Shown here in pieces: positions 1 to 8,754 of a DNA stretch of 35,229 nucleotides. Under the pieces are notes generated by a model that searched no databases, was not told the origin of the DNA, and worked only from the letters and a program-made list of their open reading frames with translations. Within the stretch, counting starts at the first letter, position 1, and every line of letters begins with the position of its first letter. The stretch lies in contig JAQSXC010000023.1 in assembly GCA_029266335.1 (NCBI GenBank), positions 1 through 35,229 on the forward strand, in the 5' to 3' direction. Source of the DNA: Eubacterium sp. Its GTDB lineage: Bacteria > Bacillota > Clostridia > Acetivibrionales > DSM-1351. The position numbers and the translations under genes are program-made.

Positions 1-43
1 AATTTTTTCCGACTGTTTTTTCGTGTACTAACTTGTATAGAAA

Positions 44-1123
44 TTATTTTGCAAGATCATTTAAAACCTTTTTCAGCAATGCAGTATCCTCTATGGTACA
101 CTGGAATACTTCTCCTATTTTTCGCGGAAGTACAAACTTTAACTTGTTGTCTTTAACTTTTTTATCATAGAATATCTGCTCATAAACTTTTTCAACATCC
201 ATACCCGGAAGAGATACAGGAAGCTCCAGCTTAACAAGTATCGCCTTAACCTGTTCAATGACAGCCTCAGATAAAACCTCCATATAAAATGCCATCCTGA
301 ATGCTCCGACTATACCTATTGCAACGCATTCGCCATGAAGCAGCTGAAAATTCTGGGCAGTTTCAATTGCATGACCTATTGTGTGGCCTAAATTCAACAC
401 TGCCCTTAAATCATCTTCTCTTTCATCCTGCTCAACAACCTGACCCTTGATTGACACATTTTTTTTAGCCAGAAATTGAAGAACATGCTCGTCAAAGCTG
501 AAGATTTTATGAGCATTATAATTTAAATACTCACAATATTCTTCGTCCATAATAAGGCCGTGTTTTATTACTTCAGCAAGGCCTGCCGACACTTCCCTTT
601 TCGGCAGAGTCCGTATGGTGTTGACATTAATAAAAACCAGCTTTGGTTGATAGAAGGCTCCTATTGCATTTTTGTGACCCTCGAAATCAACTCCTGTTTT
701 ACCTCCGACACTGCTGTCTGCTTGGGATAACAGCGTTGTCGGTATCTGGACGAAATTGATTCCTCTCATGTAGGTAGCGGCGGCGAAGCCCGAGATATCT
801 CCAACGACGCCTCCTCCCAGTGCTATGAGGGTACTGCTCCTATCCAGCTTGTATTCCACCAGCTTTTTATATATTCCGTGTACAGCGTCTAGGGTTTTGT
901 GCTCTTCGCCCGGAACAAGTACATGCTTATATACTTCAAAACCGTTTTCTTCAAGCCTGTTGATGCATTCCTCAGAATAGAACCTGTCTACATTCTCATC
1001 AGTAACTAATATGACCCTCTTACCTGTCCTTAAGGACAAAACAGTCTTGCCAAGTTCATCGAAATTTGATGTGATACATATCGGATAGCTTCTATCCTTT
1101 AAATTTATAGTATGTCTAATCAT
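44..1123 (-). CDS. aroB: 3-dehydroquinate synthase AroB
   Basis: Converts DAHP to 3-dehydroquinate, the second step of the shikimate pathway, using NAD+ and a divalent metal in the cytoplasm. The 359-residue length is normal for the family. The NAD-binding GGGVVGD stretch lies at residues 103-109, followed by GGKTGVD at 140-146. The expected metal ligands are Glu184 in GLAEVIKHG, His247 in NLGHTIGHA and His263 in LLHGE. The start at 1123 is preferred because GGGAGA lies just upstream; the frame is open to 1174 but those upstream codons lack a ribosome binding site and homology. It follows ileS on the same strand after about 130 bp without a clear terminator, so read-through is possible. No other shikimate genes are visible. 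Identification is firm. Confidence 0.97.
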   Translation of the reverse strand: MIRHTINLKDRSYPICITSNFDELGKTVLSLRTGKRVILVTDENVDRFYSEECINRLEENGFEVYKHVLVPGEEHKTLDAVHGIYKKLVEYKLDRSSTLIALGGGVVGDISGFAAATYMRGINFVQIPTTLLSQADSSVGGKTGVDFEGHKNAIGAFYQPKLVFINVNTIRTLPKREVSAGLAEVIKHGLIMDEEYCEYLNYNAHKIFSFDEHVLQFLAKKNVSIKGQVVEQDEREDDLRAVLNLGHTIGHAIETAQNFQLLHGECVAIGIVGAFRMAFYMEVLSEAVIEQVKAILVKLELPVSLPGMDVEKVYEQIFYDKKVKDNKLKFVLPRKIGEVFQCTIEDTALLKKVLNDLAK

Positions 1124-1251
1124 TTTATCTCCCATTAAAATGCTGTGAATGCAGTGGTTAATGAAAAAAAACACCTGAGTTTTTGAACACGAAGAATTTC
1201 CATAAATATCATATTTTACTGCGCGTTCTTTTTATGACCCCAAACAGCTGC

Positions 1252-4041
1252 TTAATCAACAACCTCTGAACATCTCCTGCAAAGCGTAGGATGTTTATCA
1301 TCCTTACCTACATATTCGCTGTACATCCAGCATCTTTCACATTTTTCACCCGGTGCCTGTTCAACAGCCACCTTTATTCCCGGCATTTCTTCACCGCCTG
1401 GCAGATCAGCAGGTGCTTCACCAAGTTTCCTGATATCAACCTCAGAAATAATGAATATGGTCACAAGTTCAGCTTCAAGACTCTTAATGAAATCATAATC
1501 CGCTCCATCGGCATAGATAGTAACCTTAGCGTTTAATGAGTGACCGATTGTCTTGTTTGCTCTTGATATTTCCAGTGACTTGGAAACATCCGAACGTAGA
1601 GCAAGTATCCTGTCCCATTTTTCAGCCAGAGCCGTGTCCATATATTTTTCATTTATTTCAGGCCAGCTGTTCAGCTGAACACTTTCAACATCGTCGGATG
1701 CTCTGTGAGGCATGAACTGCCAGATTTCCTCCGTAGTAAATGCAAGTACGGGAGTAAGCATTCTTACCAATGACTGGAGTATTTCATACATAACAGTCTG
1801 AGCTGCTCTTCTTTCCCTTGAATCAGCCTTTGAGGTATAAAGTCTGTCCTTAATTATATCCAGATAGAAGTTACTCATGTCAACAACACAGAAATTGTGT
1901 ATTGCATGGAACATCATATGGAATTCGTAAGTGCTGTATGCTTCATTAACCTTTTTTATCAGATTGGTCATTTTATAAAGTGCCCATCTGTCAAGCTCGT
2001 TCATCTCACTGTAATCAACACTGTCAGTATCAGGGTTGAAGCCGTTGATATTACCCAGTATATATCTGGCAGTATTTCTGATCTTTCTATAAACCTCTGA
2101 AAGCTGCTTCAACAAGTCCTTGGAAATCTTTATATCTGTTGTATAATCCGAGGAAGCAACCCAAAGTCTTAATATATCTGCACCGTACTCCTTTATAACA
2201 TCTGCGGGATCAATACCGTTACCCAGTGACTTTGACATCTTTCTCTTTTCTTCATCTATAACATAACCGTGAGTCAGAACTTTCTTGTAAGGAGCTCCGC
2301 CTCTGGTTGCAACAGATGTCAGAAGTGAAGACTGGAACCAGCCGCGGTGCTGATCGCTTCCCTCAAGATATAGGTCTGCAGGCGAGGCAAGCTCGTCTCT
2401 TGTTTCAAGAACTGCTGCGTGGCTGGAGCCGCTGTCGAACCAAACATCCATGATATCTGTTTCTTTGGTGAATTCACCATGTCCGCAGGAGCATTTGGTA
2501 TCCTTTGGCAGAATTTCAGAAGCTTCAAGTGCATACCATGCATTTGAGCCCTTTGCTCTGAAGAGATCTGCAACAGCTTTTATGCTTTCATCGGTTATCA
2601 ATTCCTTGCCGCAGTCCTTACAGTAGAATATTGGAATAGGTACTCCCCAGATTCTCTGCCTGGAAATACACCAGTCTCCTCTATCTCTAACCATGCTTGT
2701 AATTCTTTCCTGACCCCATTCAGGAACCCACTTAACAGTCTTTATTGCTTCCAGTGCATCCTCTCTGAAGTTGTCAATTGAAGCAAACCACTGTTCGGTA
2801 GCACGGAATATGATTGGATCCTTACATCTCCAGCAATGCGGATACTGATGGGATATTTTTTCAGAAGCCAGAAGTCTTCCATCCTGAGTCAGTCTCTCAA
2901 TGATTGCAGCATTTGACTTTTGATAATACAAACCTGCAAAAGGACCTGCTTCCTTAGTGAGGTAGCCCTTACTGTCAACAGGAACTATTGTCGGTATTTT
3001 GTACTTCTGACAGACAATAAAGTCCTCTGCACCATGTCCAGGCGCAGTATGAACACAACCTGTACCGGCTTCCAGCGTTACGTGGTCCCCTACAATGACT
3101 AATGAATCCCTGTCTATAAAAGGATGCTTACACACTATTCCTTCAAGGTCTTTACCCTTGTATTTAGCAACAGTCTCGTATTCTGTGATACCTGCTGCCT
3201 TCAAAGTATTTTCAACCAGTTCGGTTGCAAAGATATAATATTCGCCATTTGCTTTAACTACAGAATACTCAAAGCCTTCATTCAGGCATATTGCAAGATT
3301 GGCAGGCAGCGTCCAGGTAGTTGTTGTCCATATGACAAAGTTAACCTTATCTTTGTCAACAACACCATTGAACAAGCCCTGGTCCTCCTTCACCTGGAAT
3401 TTAACATAGATTGACAGGGTAGTATCATCTGCATATTCAATTTCGGCTTCGGCCAGCGCCGTTTCACAGTCAGGACACCAGTATACAGGCTTCAAACCTT
3501 TGTATATATGGCCTTTTTTACACATTTCGCCGAATACTTCTATCTGCTTAGCTTCAAACTCAGGCTTAAGGGTTACATATGGATTTTCCCAGTCAGCTCT
3601 TACTCCCAGACGTTTGAAGGCATTTCTCTGTATATCAAGGTACTTCATTGCAAAACCTTCACAGGCTTCTCTGAACACAACAGGTCCAACCTCGTGCCTT
3701 TTAAGACCAAGCTCCTTTATCGCTCTCTGCTCGATTGGCAGACCGTGGGTATCCCAGCCTGGGACATAAGGAGTGTAGTATCCCGCCATGCTGTGGTACT
3801 TTACAACGATATCCTTCAGTATCTTATTCAAGGAAGTACCCAGATGTATTCCGCCATTTGCATAAGGCGGGCCATCATGAAGAATAAAGGTTGGCTTTCC
3901 TTTTGCTTTTTCAAGCTGCTTATGGTAGATATCCATCTCTTCCCACTTATTCAGGAATTCTGGTTCCCTTTGAGGCAAATTTGCTCTCATAGGAAAATCT
4001 GTTTGCGGTAGATTCAAAGTCTTTCCGTAATCATCTGACAT
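1252..4041 (-). CDS. ileS: Isoleucyl-tRNA synthetase IleS
   Basis: Charges tRNA-Ile with isoleucine in the cytoplasm. It is a 929-residue class I synthetase, the length typical of bacterial IleS. The HIGH motif appears as HLGT at residues 66-69, and KMSKS is followed by LGNGIDP near residue 600. An editing (CP1) domain lies between them with the WTTTTWTLPAN segment. The C-terminus carries a zinc-knuckle pair, CERC and CRRC, as in the bacterial-type enzyme. The ATG has a strong GGAGG upstream. The gene sits behind a T-box leader (4148-4520), so expression should rise when uncharged tRNA-Ile accumulates. Identification is firm. Confidence 0.98.
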   Translation of the reverse strand: MSDDYGKTLNLPQTDFPMRANLPQREPEFLNKWEEMDIYHKQLEKAKGKPTFILHDGPPYANGGIHLGTSLNKILKDIVVKYHSMAGYYTPYVPGWDTHGLPIEQRAIKELGLKRHEVGPVVFREACEGFAMKYLDIQRNAFKRLGVRADWENPYVTLKPEFEAKQIEVFGEMCKKGHIYKGLKPVYWCPDCETALAEAEIEYADDTTLSIYVKFQVKEDQGLFNGVVDKDKVNFVIWTTTTWTLPANLAICLNEGFEYSVVKANGEYYIFATELVENTLKAAGITEYETVAKYKGKDLEGIVCKHPFIDRDSLVIVGDHVTLEAGTGCVHTAPGHGAEDFIVCQKYKIPTIVPVDSKGYLTKEAGPFAGLYYQKSNAAIIERLTQDGRLLASEKISHQYPHCWRCKDPIIFRATEQWFASIDNFREDALEAIKTVKWVPEWGQERITSMVRDRGDWCISRQRIWGVPIPIFYCKDCGKELITDESIKAVADLFRAKGSNAWYALEASEILPKDTKCSCGHGEFTKETDIMDVWFDSGSSHAAVLETRDELASPADLYLEGSDQHRGWFQSSLLTSVATRGGAPYKKVLTHGYVIDEEKRKMSKSLGNGIDPADVIKEYGADILRLWVASSDYTTDIKISKDLLKQLSEVYRKIRNTARYILGNINGFNPDTDSVDYSEMNELDRWALYKMTNLIKKVNEAYSTYEFHMMFHAIHNFCVVDMSNFYLDIIKDRLYTSKADSRERRAAQTVMYEILQSLVRMLTPVLAFTTEEIWQFMPHRASDDVESVQLNSWPEINEKYMDTALAEKWDRILALRSDVSKSLEISRANKTIGHSLNAKVTIYADGADYDFIKSLEAELVTIFIISEVDIRKLGEAPADLPGGEEMPGIKVAVEQAPGEKCERCWMYSEYVGKDDKHPTLCRRCSEVVD

Positions 4042-4147
4042 TTACAAAACCTCCATATAAAATATTAGTTGATAATTGATATAACCGTATTTCAAAACAA
4101 TGACACAGGCGGCATAGCAGCTTTATTTGCGCTCGCCTTTCGCGTAC

Positions 4148-4181
4148 AATAATAAAGCCCCGTTCCATATAGGGACGAGGC
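4148..4181 (-). terminator. Regulated terminator of the ileS T-box
   Basis: GCCTCGTCCC (4181-4172) pairs with GGAACGGGGC (4166-4157) with one mismatch and one G-U pair. TTTATTATT follows. It lies directly after the T-box sequence, as expected for the regulated terminator. Confidence 0.85.
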
Positions 4182-4520
4182 ATTTTTCGCGGTACCACCC
4201 AATTTATTTTGTCACATGCTAATACTCTCTGGGCATTAAAAATTAAAACGTGACAATAATCACTTCGTTCTATAACGGCTCATCACCGGCACACCTTACT
4301 TCGGATATCAAAATCAGGAAAACTCTAAAAACTTTACCCTTTCTTGAAATCCCTTAACAATTCAGGCTGCAACTCATGGATGATTTTCAAAAACCTGTAC
4401 CTGCGAACTTCCACCAAACGTCCACTCTCTGTTAGGCCGACTGTTTCCTACTCTTTCCAATCATCATATTTGAAATATTAAACTCTTAAGTCAACAGCAG
4501 AACCTTAACCGTTACTGATA
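4148..4520 (-). promoter_or_regulatory. T-box leader of ileS (probable Ile specifier AUC)
   Basis: On the minus strand the leader carries the T-box core GGGTGGTACCGCG (4200-4188), followed by a terminator or antiterminator. Stem I is recognisable from the AGTA element, the AGAGAG bulge motif and the GGTG-containing distal part. The 3' side of the specifier loop reads GAAAATCA, which places an ATC isoleucine codon at 4384-4382 followed by a purine, matching the downstream gene. Uncharged tRNA-Ile should stabilise the antiterminator. The motifs are seen directly; the fold was paired by eye. Confidence 0.95.
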
Positions 4521-4526
4521 ATTGAC

Positions 4527-4554
4527 TTTATAATTATAAATTATAATACATCAA
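4527..4554 (-). promoter_or_regulatory. Promoter of the ileS leader
   Basis: TTGATG (4554-4549) and TATAAA (4532-4527) are separated by 16 bp. This puts transcription start near 4520, just before stem I of the T-box. Sigma-A type, judged by eye. Confidence 0.55.
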
Positions 4555-4560
4555 CACAAT

Positions 4561-4790
4561 TTATTCGTCAAGGGTGCTCCACGGCTTTTCATATATTTTT
4601 GATATGACTGTATCATAGAAGCCGACTTTTTTGTATAAGCTAACAGCCTGGTTCGATTTTTCTGTGCTTAAATATATGTATTTCTTTTTCTTTCTTGCGG
4701 AATCTTTTATTTTATCCAAAAGCAAATTATTCTGAGAAACAACCACCTCCAATTTACTAAAAGCAGAGTCATCAAAATTTGTAATGTTAT
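4561..4790 (-). pseudogene. GNAT acetyltransferase C-terminal remnant
   Basis: About 63 readable codons carry the end of a GNAT domain: LLLDKIKDSARKKK, then STEKSNQAVSLYKKVGFYD, the last strands and helix of the fold. The acetyl-CoA binding loop (Q/RxxGxG/A) that should precede them is missing. The frame stays open upstream to beyond 4860 but the residues there do not look like GNAT sequence. The only in-frame start near the conserved part is a TTG at 4752 without a convincing ribosome binding site. A decayed 3' fragment is the best reading; a short expressed protein cannot be excluded. Confidence 0.6.
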
Positions 4791-4892
4791 AATTCCAAAA
4801 TAATATTATTATACATCGACAGATAAATTGTAACAGACCTGCCGCATATATAATATCCTGTAATATGATTAATTTGAAATGGTGGAAATTGC

Positions 4893-5399
4893 ATGGATTA
4901 TAATTCTCAGGATATTATAAACAAAATCCGTAATGGAGAATATAAACTAATCGGTTCGGGCTCCTGCAGAGTTGTGTTTGATTTAAATAACGGCTATGTA
5001 GTTAAGATTGCAAAGGATGTTCGAGGCATTGAGCAGAACAATAGCGAATACTCAATTTATAATTCACACAAATCGCATTTCTTTGCAGAGGTACCTTCTA
5101 TTTCTGAAGATGGCAGGATGCTTATCATGTCAAAGGCAAAAAGAATAAAAAATATCCGAACCGTCTATTCATACTATAAGGTCAGGGGTATCGATTCACT
5201 GGTAAAGCTGGATAATCTTTCAGAGGATCTGTTAAATAATGATCTTGGAAGAGGAGACATCAGAAGACCATCAAGCTGGGGCTTTATTGACGGAGTTCCT
5301 GTCATAATTGACTATGGCCTTACACATAAAATATTTAAAAAATACTATAGAGGGAACCTTCTTATAAAAAAAAGATTTCCCCCTATAAAGTACTGGTAA
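4893..5399 (+). CDS. Compact protein kinase-like protein
   Basis: A 168-residue protein with signs of a stripped-down kinase fold. GSGSCRVVF at residues 21-29 resembles the glycine-rich loop, and VVKIA at 36-40 supplies a lysine like the VAIK lysine. Glu48 or Glu52 could be the helix C partner. The segment DLGRGDIRRPSSWG (117-130) sits where the catalytic loop would be, and VIIDYG (137-142) resembles DFG. The protein is far shorter than a normal kinase of about 250 residues and appears to lack most of the C-lobe. GGTGGA precedes the ATG, and TATAAT lies at 4849-4854. It stands alone, ended by a strong terminator. Substrate is unknown, and catalytic activity is not established. Confidence 0.6.
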   Translation: MDYNSQDIINKIRNGEYKLIGSGSCRVVFDLNNGYVVKIAKDVRGIEQNNSEYSIYNSHKSHFFAEVPSISEDGRMLIMSKAKRIKNIRTVYSYYKVRGIDSLVKLDNLSEDLLNNDLGRGDIRRPSSWGFIDGVPVIIDYGLTHKIFKKYYRGNLLIKKRFPPIKYW

Positions 5400-5445
5400 T
5401 TACATCTTGAGAGATTACGATTTCAGAGGGTTTTTCCTTATAATA

Positions 5446-5486
5446 AATAAGTACTGCTACAAACTAAAGCCAGTACTTATTTTAAT
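5446..5486 (+). terminator. Terminator after the kinase-like gene
   Basis: AATAAGTACTG (5446-5456) pairs perfectly with CAGTACTTATT (5471-5481) and is followed by TTAATTTT. It lies between converging genes. Confidence 0.85.
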
Positions 5487-5577
5487 TTTGCTGAAAATAA
5501 GTTGAAAACAATAGGAACAAAATTCTGCTTAAAACAAGCATGATTATGTTTATATAAAGCATGGTATCCTTTAAAGT

Positions 5578-6990
5578 CTAGCACTGATTCTCCAGGCACT
5601 TATCCAGTATTGTCATACCATTTCTTATCTGATCAATATTGGAGGAAGCAAAACTCAACCTAAGGTTTTTATCCTTGTTTTTATTATCAAGCTCATAAAA
5701 CACCCCTGACGGGATAACAATAAGTCCATTGCTCCTGCAGAAATTGTAAAGGTTTAAGGCCGATATGCTTTGAGGCAGGCTGATCCAGAAATATAATCCT
5801 CCGTTTGGTTTGTGGAATTTTACCCGGTATTTTTCAAGTCTTTCAAGCTGCCCAAGCATAAATTCATACTTGCCTTTATATATTTCTTTCATATAGTTCA
5901 GGTGGTCCTCCCATTTACCCGTACGGAAATATTGATCCAGAGACCTTTGTATCAAGCCGGAAGATGAAATATCGCTTGTATGCTTGATTTTTGTAAAGTC
6001 TTTTATAAGTATGTCCGGTATGATCATACAACCTGTTCTTAAACCAGGCATCAGTATTTTTGAAAAACTTTTAAGGTATATTACAAATTTGTTTTCAGTA
6101 TCCAGAGCCTTTAATGTCACCTGCTCCCTATTATTATAATTCAATTCGGACATGGTATCATCTTCAACTATATAAACATTATATTTAATAGCCAACTCAA
6201 GAATCTGTTTTAGTTTGGTATAGCTGTAGCATATAGTCGTAGGGTTCTGATAGCAGGTCATGAGGTAAATAAGCTTTGGTTTGCAGATTCGTATCTTTTT
6301 TTCCAGATCAACCATATCCAGGCCATCTTCCTCCAAATTAACTCCTACCACCCTTGCTCCCCTGGATTTAAAAACTGCCACTGCACCGTCGTATGTAGGA
6401 TTTTCTGTAATAACGTAATCACCCGGATTTAATAATGCCTTTCCAATCAGATCTATGCCCTGCTGAGCCCCCGATACTATGAGCAGATTTTCTTCATCCT
6501 TTGCCCAAATATTATACGTTTTATTTAAATAATCAAGTATGGAGTTTCTCAGAGGCTTGAAACCATTGCTTTCCTGATATCCGAAAGCAAAGCCCTTATC
6601 CCTTTCCAGCACATCATTGATGCACTCCTTGAAGGCTTCTATGGGAAAAATTGATGGATGAGGTGTTGCACTTGCAAAATTAATTGCATCGGTATCGGTT
6701 GACATCCCCAGATCGCTGGAGGTTGGTGTCTCCTCTTTTTGTATTTTAATATTGGATATAAAGTAGCCGCTGCCCTTTTTGGCGGTGATATATTTATGGT
6801 TTTCAAGCTGCCTGTATGCATTTACAACGGTTATACTGTTGATGCTCAGAGTTTGGGACAGGTTCCTCACAGTTGGTAGCTTATCTCCTGTCTTTAATTC
6901 TCCACTCATGATTAAATACTTTATATGTTCAAACAGTTGCTGGTATTTAGGTTGTTTATCTTCATTGAATTGTATCGATACAATACTCAT
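5578..6990 (-). CDS. pdxR: MocR/GntR-type regulator, probable PdxR
   Basis: A 470-residue fusion of an N-terminal GntR winged helix (about residues 10-80, with LPTVRNLSQ and a recognition helix around SITVVNAYR) to a fold-type I aminotransferase-like domain. The PLP lysine is Lys311 in SFSKILMPGLRTG, and Asp277 in VEDD should contact the pyridine nitrogen. In the MocR family such proteins bind PLP as an effector. The gene is divergent from pdxS with 142 bp between, the standard arrangement for PdxR, an activator of PLP synthesis. A 16-bp palindrome lies inside codons 3-8 and a near copy sits in front of pdxS, suggesting control of both directions. Function as PdxR rests on family and position. 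Confidence 0.88.
   Translation of the reverse strand: MSIVSIQFNEDKQPKYQQLFEHIKYLIMSGELKTGDKLPTVRNLSQTLSINSITVVNAYRQLENHKYITAKKGSGYFISNIKIQKEETPTSSDLGMSTDTDAINFASATPHPSIFPIEAFKECINDVLERDKGFAFGYQESNGFKPLRNSILDYLNKTYNIWAKDEENLLIVSGAQQGIDLIGKALLNPGDYVITENPTYDGAVAVFKSRGARVVGVNLEEDGLDMVDLEKKIRICKPKLIYLMTCYQNPTTICYSYTKLKQILELAIKYNVYIVEDDTMSELNYNNREQVTLKALDTENKFVIYLKSFSKILMPGLRTGCMIIPDILIKDFTKIKHTSDISSSGLIQRSLDQYFRTGKWEDHLNYMKEIYKGKYEFMLGQLERLEKYRVKFHKPNGGLYFWISLPQSISALNLYNFCRSNGLIVIPSGVFYELDNKNKDKNLRLSFASSNIDQIRNGMTILDKCLENQC
6969..6984. promoter_or_regulatory. Candidate PdxR operator 1 (perfect palindrome)
   Basis: ATTGTATCGATACAAT is a perfect 16-bp palindrome. It lies within the first codons of pdxR. 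A copy differing only at two central bases occurs at 7075-7090. Confidence 0.6.
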
Positions 6991-7074
6991 TTTGTCTCCA
7001 ATCTTTTATTAACCATATTGACTATACGCATTATATATGTAAGAATATACAAAATTTTAAGGAAATAAAGCTTA

Positions 7075-7104
7075 ATTGTTACGATACAATTTAGTATATA
7101 AAAT
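7075..7104 (+). promoter_or_regulatory. Candidate PdxR operator 2 overlapping the pdxS promoter
   Basis: ATTGTTACGATACAAT (7075-7090) matches operator 1 at 14 of 16 bases. It covers a possible -35 TTGTTA (7076-7081), which has TAAAAT (7099-7104) 17 bp downstream. The operator assignment is inference; the repeat is seen directly. Confidence 0.55.
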
Positions 7105-7132
7105 TATTTCTTTATTGTAAAGGAGAATTATC

Positions 7133-8011
7133 ATGACTGAAAGATATCAATTAAACAAAAACCTGGCTCAAATGTTAAAGGGCGGGGTAATAATGGACGT
7201 TGTAAACGCTAAAGAAGCTGAAATAGCACAAAAAGCAGGAGCTGTTGCCGTTATGGCACTTGAAAGAGTTCCCTCGGACATCAGAAAAACGGGTGGAGTT
7301 GCAAGAATGTCAGACCCTAAAATGATCAAGGAAATTCAAGGTGCTGTTTCCATACCTGTTATGGCTAAAGTCCGTATAGGTCATTTCGTGGAAGCTCAAG
7401 TACTTGAGTCGCTGTCTATCGACTACATAGATGAAAGTGAAGTTCTTACCCCTGCTGACGAAGATTTTCATATTGACAAACATACCTTCAATGTACCGTT
7501 TGTATGCGGCGCCAAAAACCTTGGTGAAGCTTTGAGAAGAATCGGCGAAGGCGCCTCCATGATCCGCACAAAAGGTGAAGCCGGCACGGGCAATGTAGTG
7601 GAAGCTGTCAGACATATGAGAACCGTCACCGCTGAAATAAGGAAGGTTCAAAGTGCCTCAAAGCAGGAACTCATGACAATTGCAAAAGAATATGGTGCAC
7701 CATATGACCTCATAATGTATGTCCATGAAAACGGCAAGCTACCGGTAATCAACTTTGCAGCCGGCGGAATTGCCACACCTGCAGACGCGGCTCTAATGAT
7801 GCAGTTGGGCTGCGATGGTGTATTTGTGGGTTCAGGCATCTTCAAATCCTCGGATCCTGAGAAGAGAGCCCGCGCAATAGTTAAAGCAACAACTTACTTC
7901 AATGATCCGGCTGTTATTGCTGAAGTTTCTGAGGAGCTGGGTACTGCAATGGATTCCATTGATGTAAGAGAACTTTCGGGAAACAGTCTTTATGCTTCAA
8001 GAGGCTGGTGA
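7133..8011 (+). CDS. pdxS: Pyridoxal 5'-phosphate synthase subunit PdxS
   Basis: Synthase subunit of the deoxyxylulose-5-phosphate-independent PLP pathway. It builds PLP from ribose 5-phosphate, glyceraldehyde 3-phosphate and ammonia delivered by PdxT. The 292-residue length is normal. Asp22 in MDVVNA and the two catalytic lysines, Lys79 in VMAKVRIGH and Lys147 in [10 protein letters not shown], are all present. The family signature GGVARMSDP lies at residues 54-62. AAAGGAG precedes the ATG by a good distance. It is the first gene of a pdxS-pdxT operon, divergent from pdxR. Identification is firm. Confidence 0.98.
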   Translation: MTERYQLNKNLAQMLKGGVIMDVVNAKEAEIAQKAGAVAVMALERVPSDIRKTGGVARMSDPKMIKEIQGAVSIPVMAKVRIGHFVEAQVLESLSIDYIDESEVLTPADEDFHIDKHTFNVPFVCGAKNLGEALRRIGEGASMIRTKGEAGTGNVVEAVRHMRTVTAEIRKVQSASKQELMTIAKEYGAPYDLIMYVHENGKLPVINFAAGGIATPADAALMMQLGCDGVFVGSGIFKSSDPEKRARAIVKATTYFNDPAVIAEVSEELGTAMDSIDVRELSGNSLYASRGW

Positions 8012-8097
8012 TTAGCACATGGCCATTCACACCTTATGGGGCTCACAATAGGTGCGTATTAAATGTTTTTTCAGTGGGCTGGAAAGGGTAATGTTAT

Positions 8098-8673
8098 ATG
8101 AAGCAAATTGGAGTTCTGGGCCTTCAGGGTGCCGTACAGGAGCACCTTGACAAGCTGAGTCAGATTGATAATGTTGACGCCTTCAGTGCCAAATACAGAA
8201 GCGATATAGAAAATTGTGACGGCCTTATTATTCCCGGTGGTGAAAGCACGGCCATCGGCCGTCTTCTGGCTGATTTTAATCTTACACAGCCTCTGAAGGC
8301 CCGTATTGAAGCCGGGATGCCCGTATGGGGTACCTGTGCGGGGATGATAATACTTGCAAAAAATATTTCCAATGATGCCAGAAGACACCTTGAGGTTATG
8401 GATATCGAGGTCATGCGAAACGGATACGGAAGACAGCTTGACAGCTTTTTTACAAGTGTTTCGGTTCCACAGGTTTCTGATGCTGAGATACCTCTTGTGT
8501 TTATCCGTGCGCCATATGTGGTGGACGTTGCTCCTCAGGTCGAAGTGTTATTAAGGCTGGATGAACACATTGTAGCCTGCCGTCAGGACAACATGCTGGC
8601 AACGTCCTTTCATCCCGAGCTGACCAACGATCTGAGTTTTCACAGATACTTTGCAGAAATGATTAATAAATAG
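8098..8673 (+). CDS. pdxT: Pyridoxal 5'-phosphate synthase glutaminase PdxT
   Basis: Class I glutaminase that supplies ammonia to PdxS in the PLP synthase complex. The 191 residues are typical. The GGEST motif is at residues 48-52. The catalytic triad is visible as Cys80 in WGTCAGM and His172/Glu174 in SFHPELT. It follows pdxS by 86 bp, a gap holding a weak hairpin (CACCTTAT with ATAGGTG) that might tune the ratio of the two subunits; this last point is speculation. AAAGGGT precedes the ATG. A bidirectional terminator follows at 8690-8733. Confidence 0.98.
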   Translation: MKQIGVLGLQGAVQEHLDKLSQIDNVDAFSAKYRSDIENCDGLIIPGGESTAIGRLLADFNLTQPLKARIEAGMPVWGTCAGMIILAKNISNDARRHLEVMDIEVMRNGYGRQLDSFFTSVSVPQVSDAEIPLVFIRAPYVVDVAPQVEVLLRLDEHIVACRQDNMLATSFHPELTNDLSFHRYFAEMINK

Positions 8674-8689
8674 CACTTAATAAAACAAA

Positions 8690-8733
8690 GGAGCAGTAAA
8701 AAACAAATCAGTTAAATTAGTTTTTACTGCTCC
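8690..8733. terminator. Bidirectional terminator between pdxT and the ArsR-like gene
   Basis: GGAGCAGTAAAAA (8690-8702) pairs perfectly with TTTTTACTGCTCC (8721-8733). The As and Ts in the stem give a T-tract in either direction, fitting the two converging genes. Confidence 0.85.
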
Positions 8734-8754
8734 CGGAAAATAATTTTGCAGATA

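Noticed and set aside
1291..4011. Several plus-strand ORFs opposite ileS
   Set aside because: They lie fully inside the well-identified ileS gene, lack ribosome sites and have no protein-like features; they are shadows.
4828..4854. TTGTAA and TATAAT as promoter of the kinase-like gene
   Set aside because: The spacer is only 15 bp, so it is noted in the gene entry but not listed as a promoter.
8030..8060. The 14-mer GCTCACAATAGGTG occurs both between pdxS and pdxT and near 19914
   Set aside because: A 14-base match is expected by chance a few times in 35 kb of this size, and the surroundings differ.
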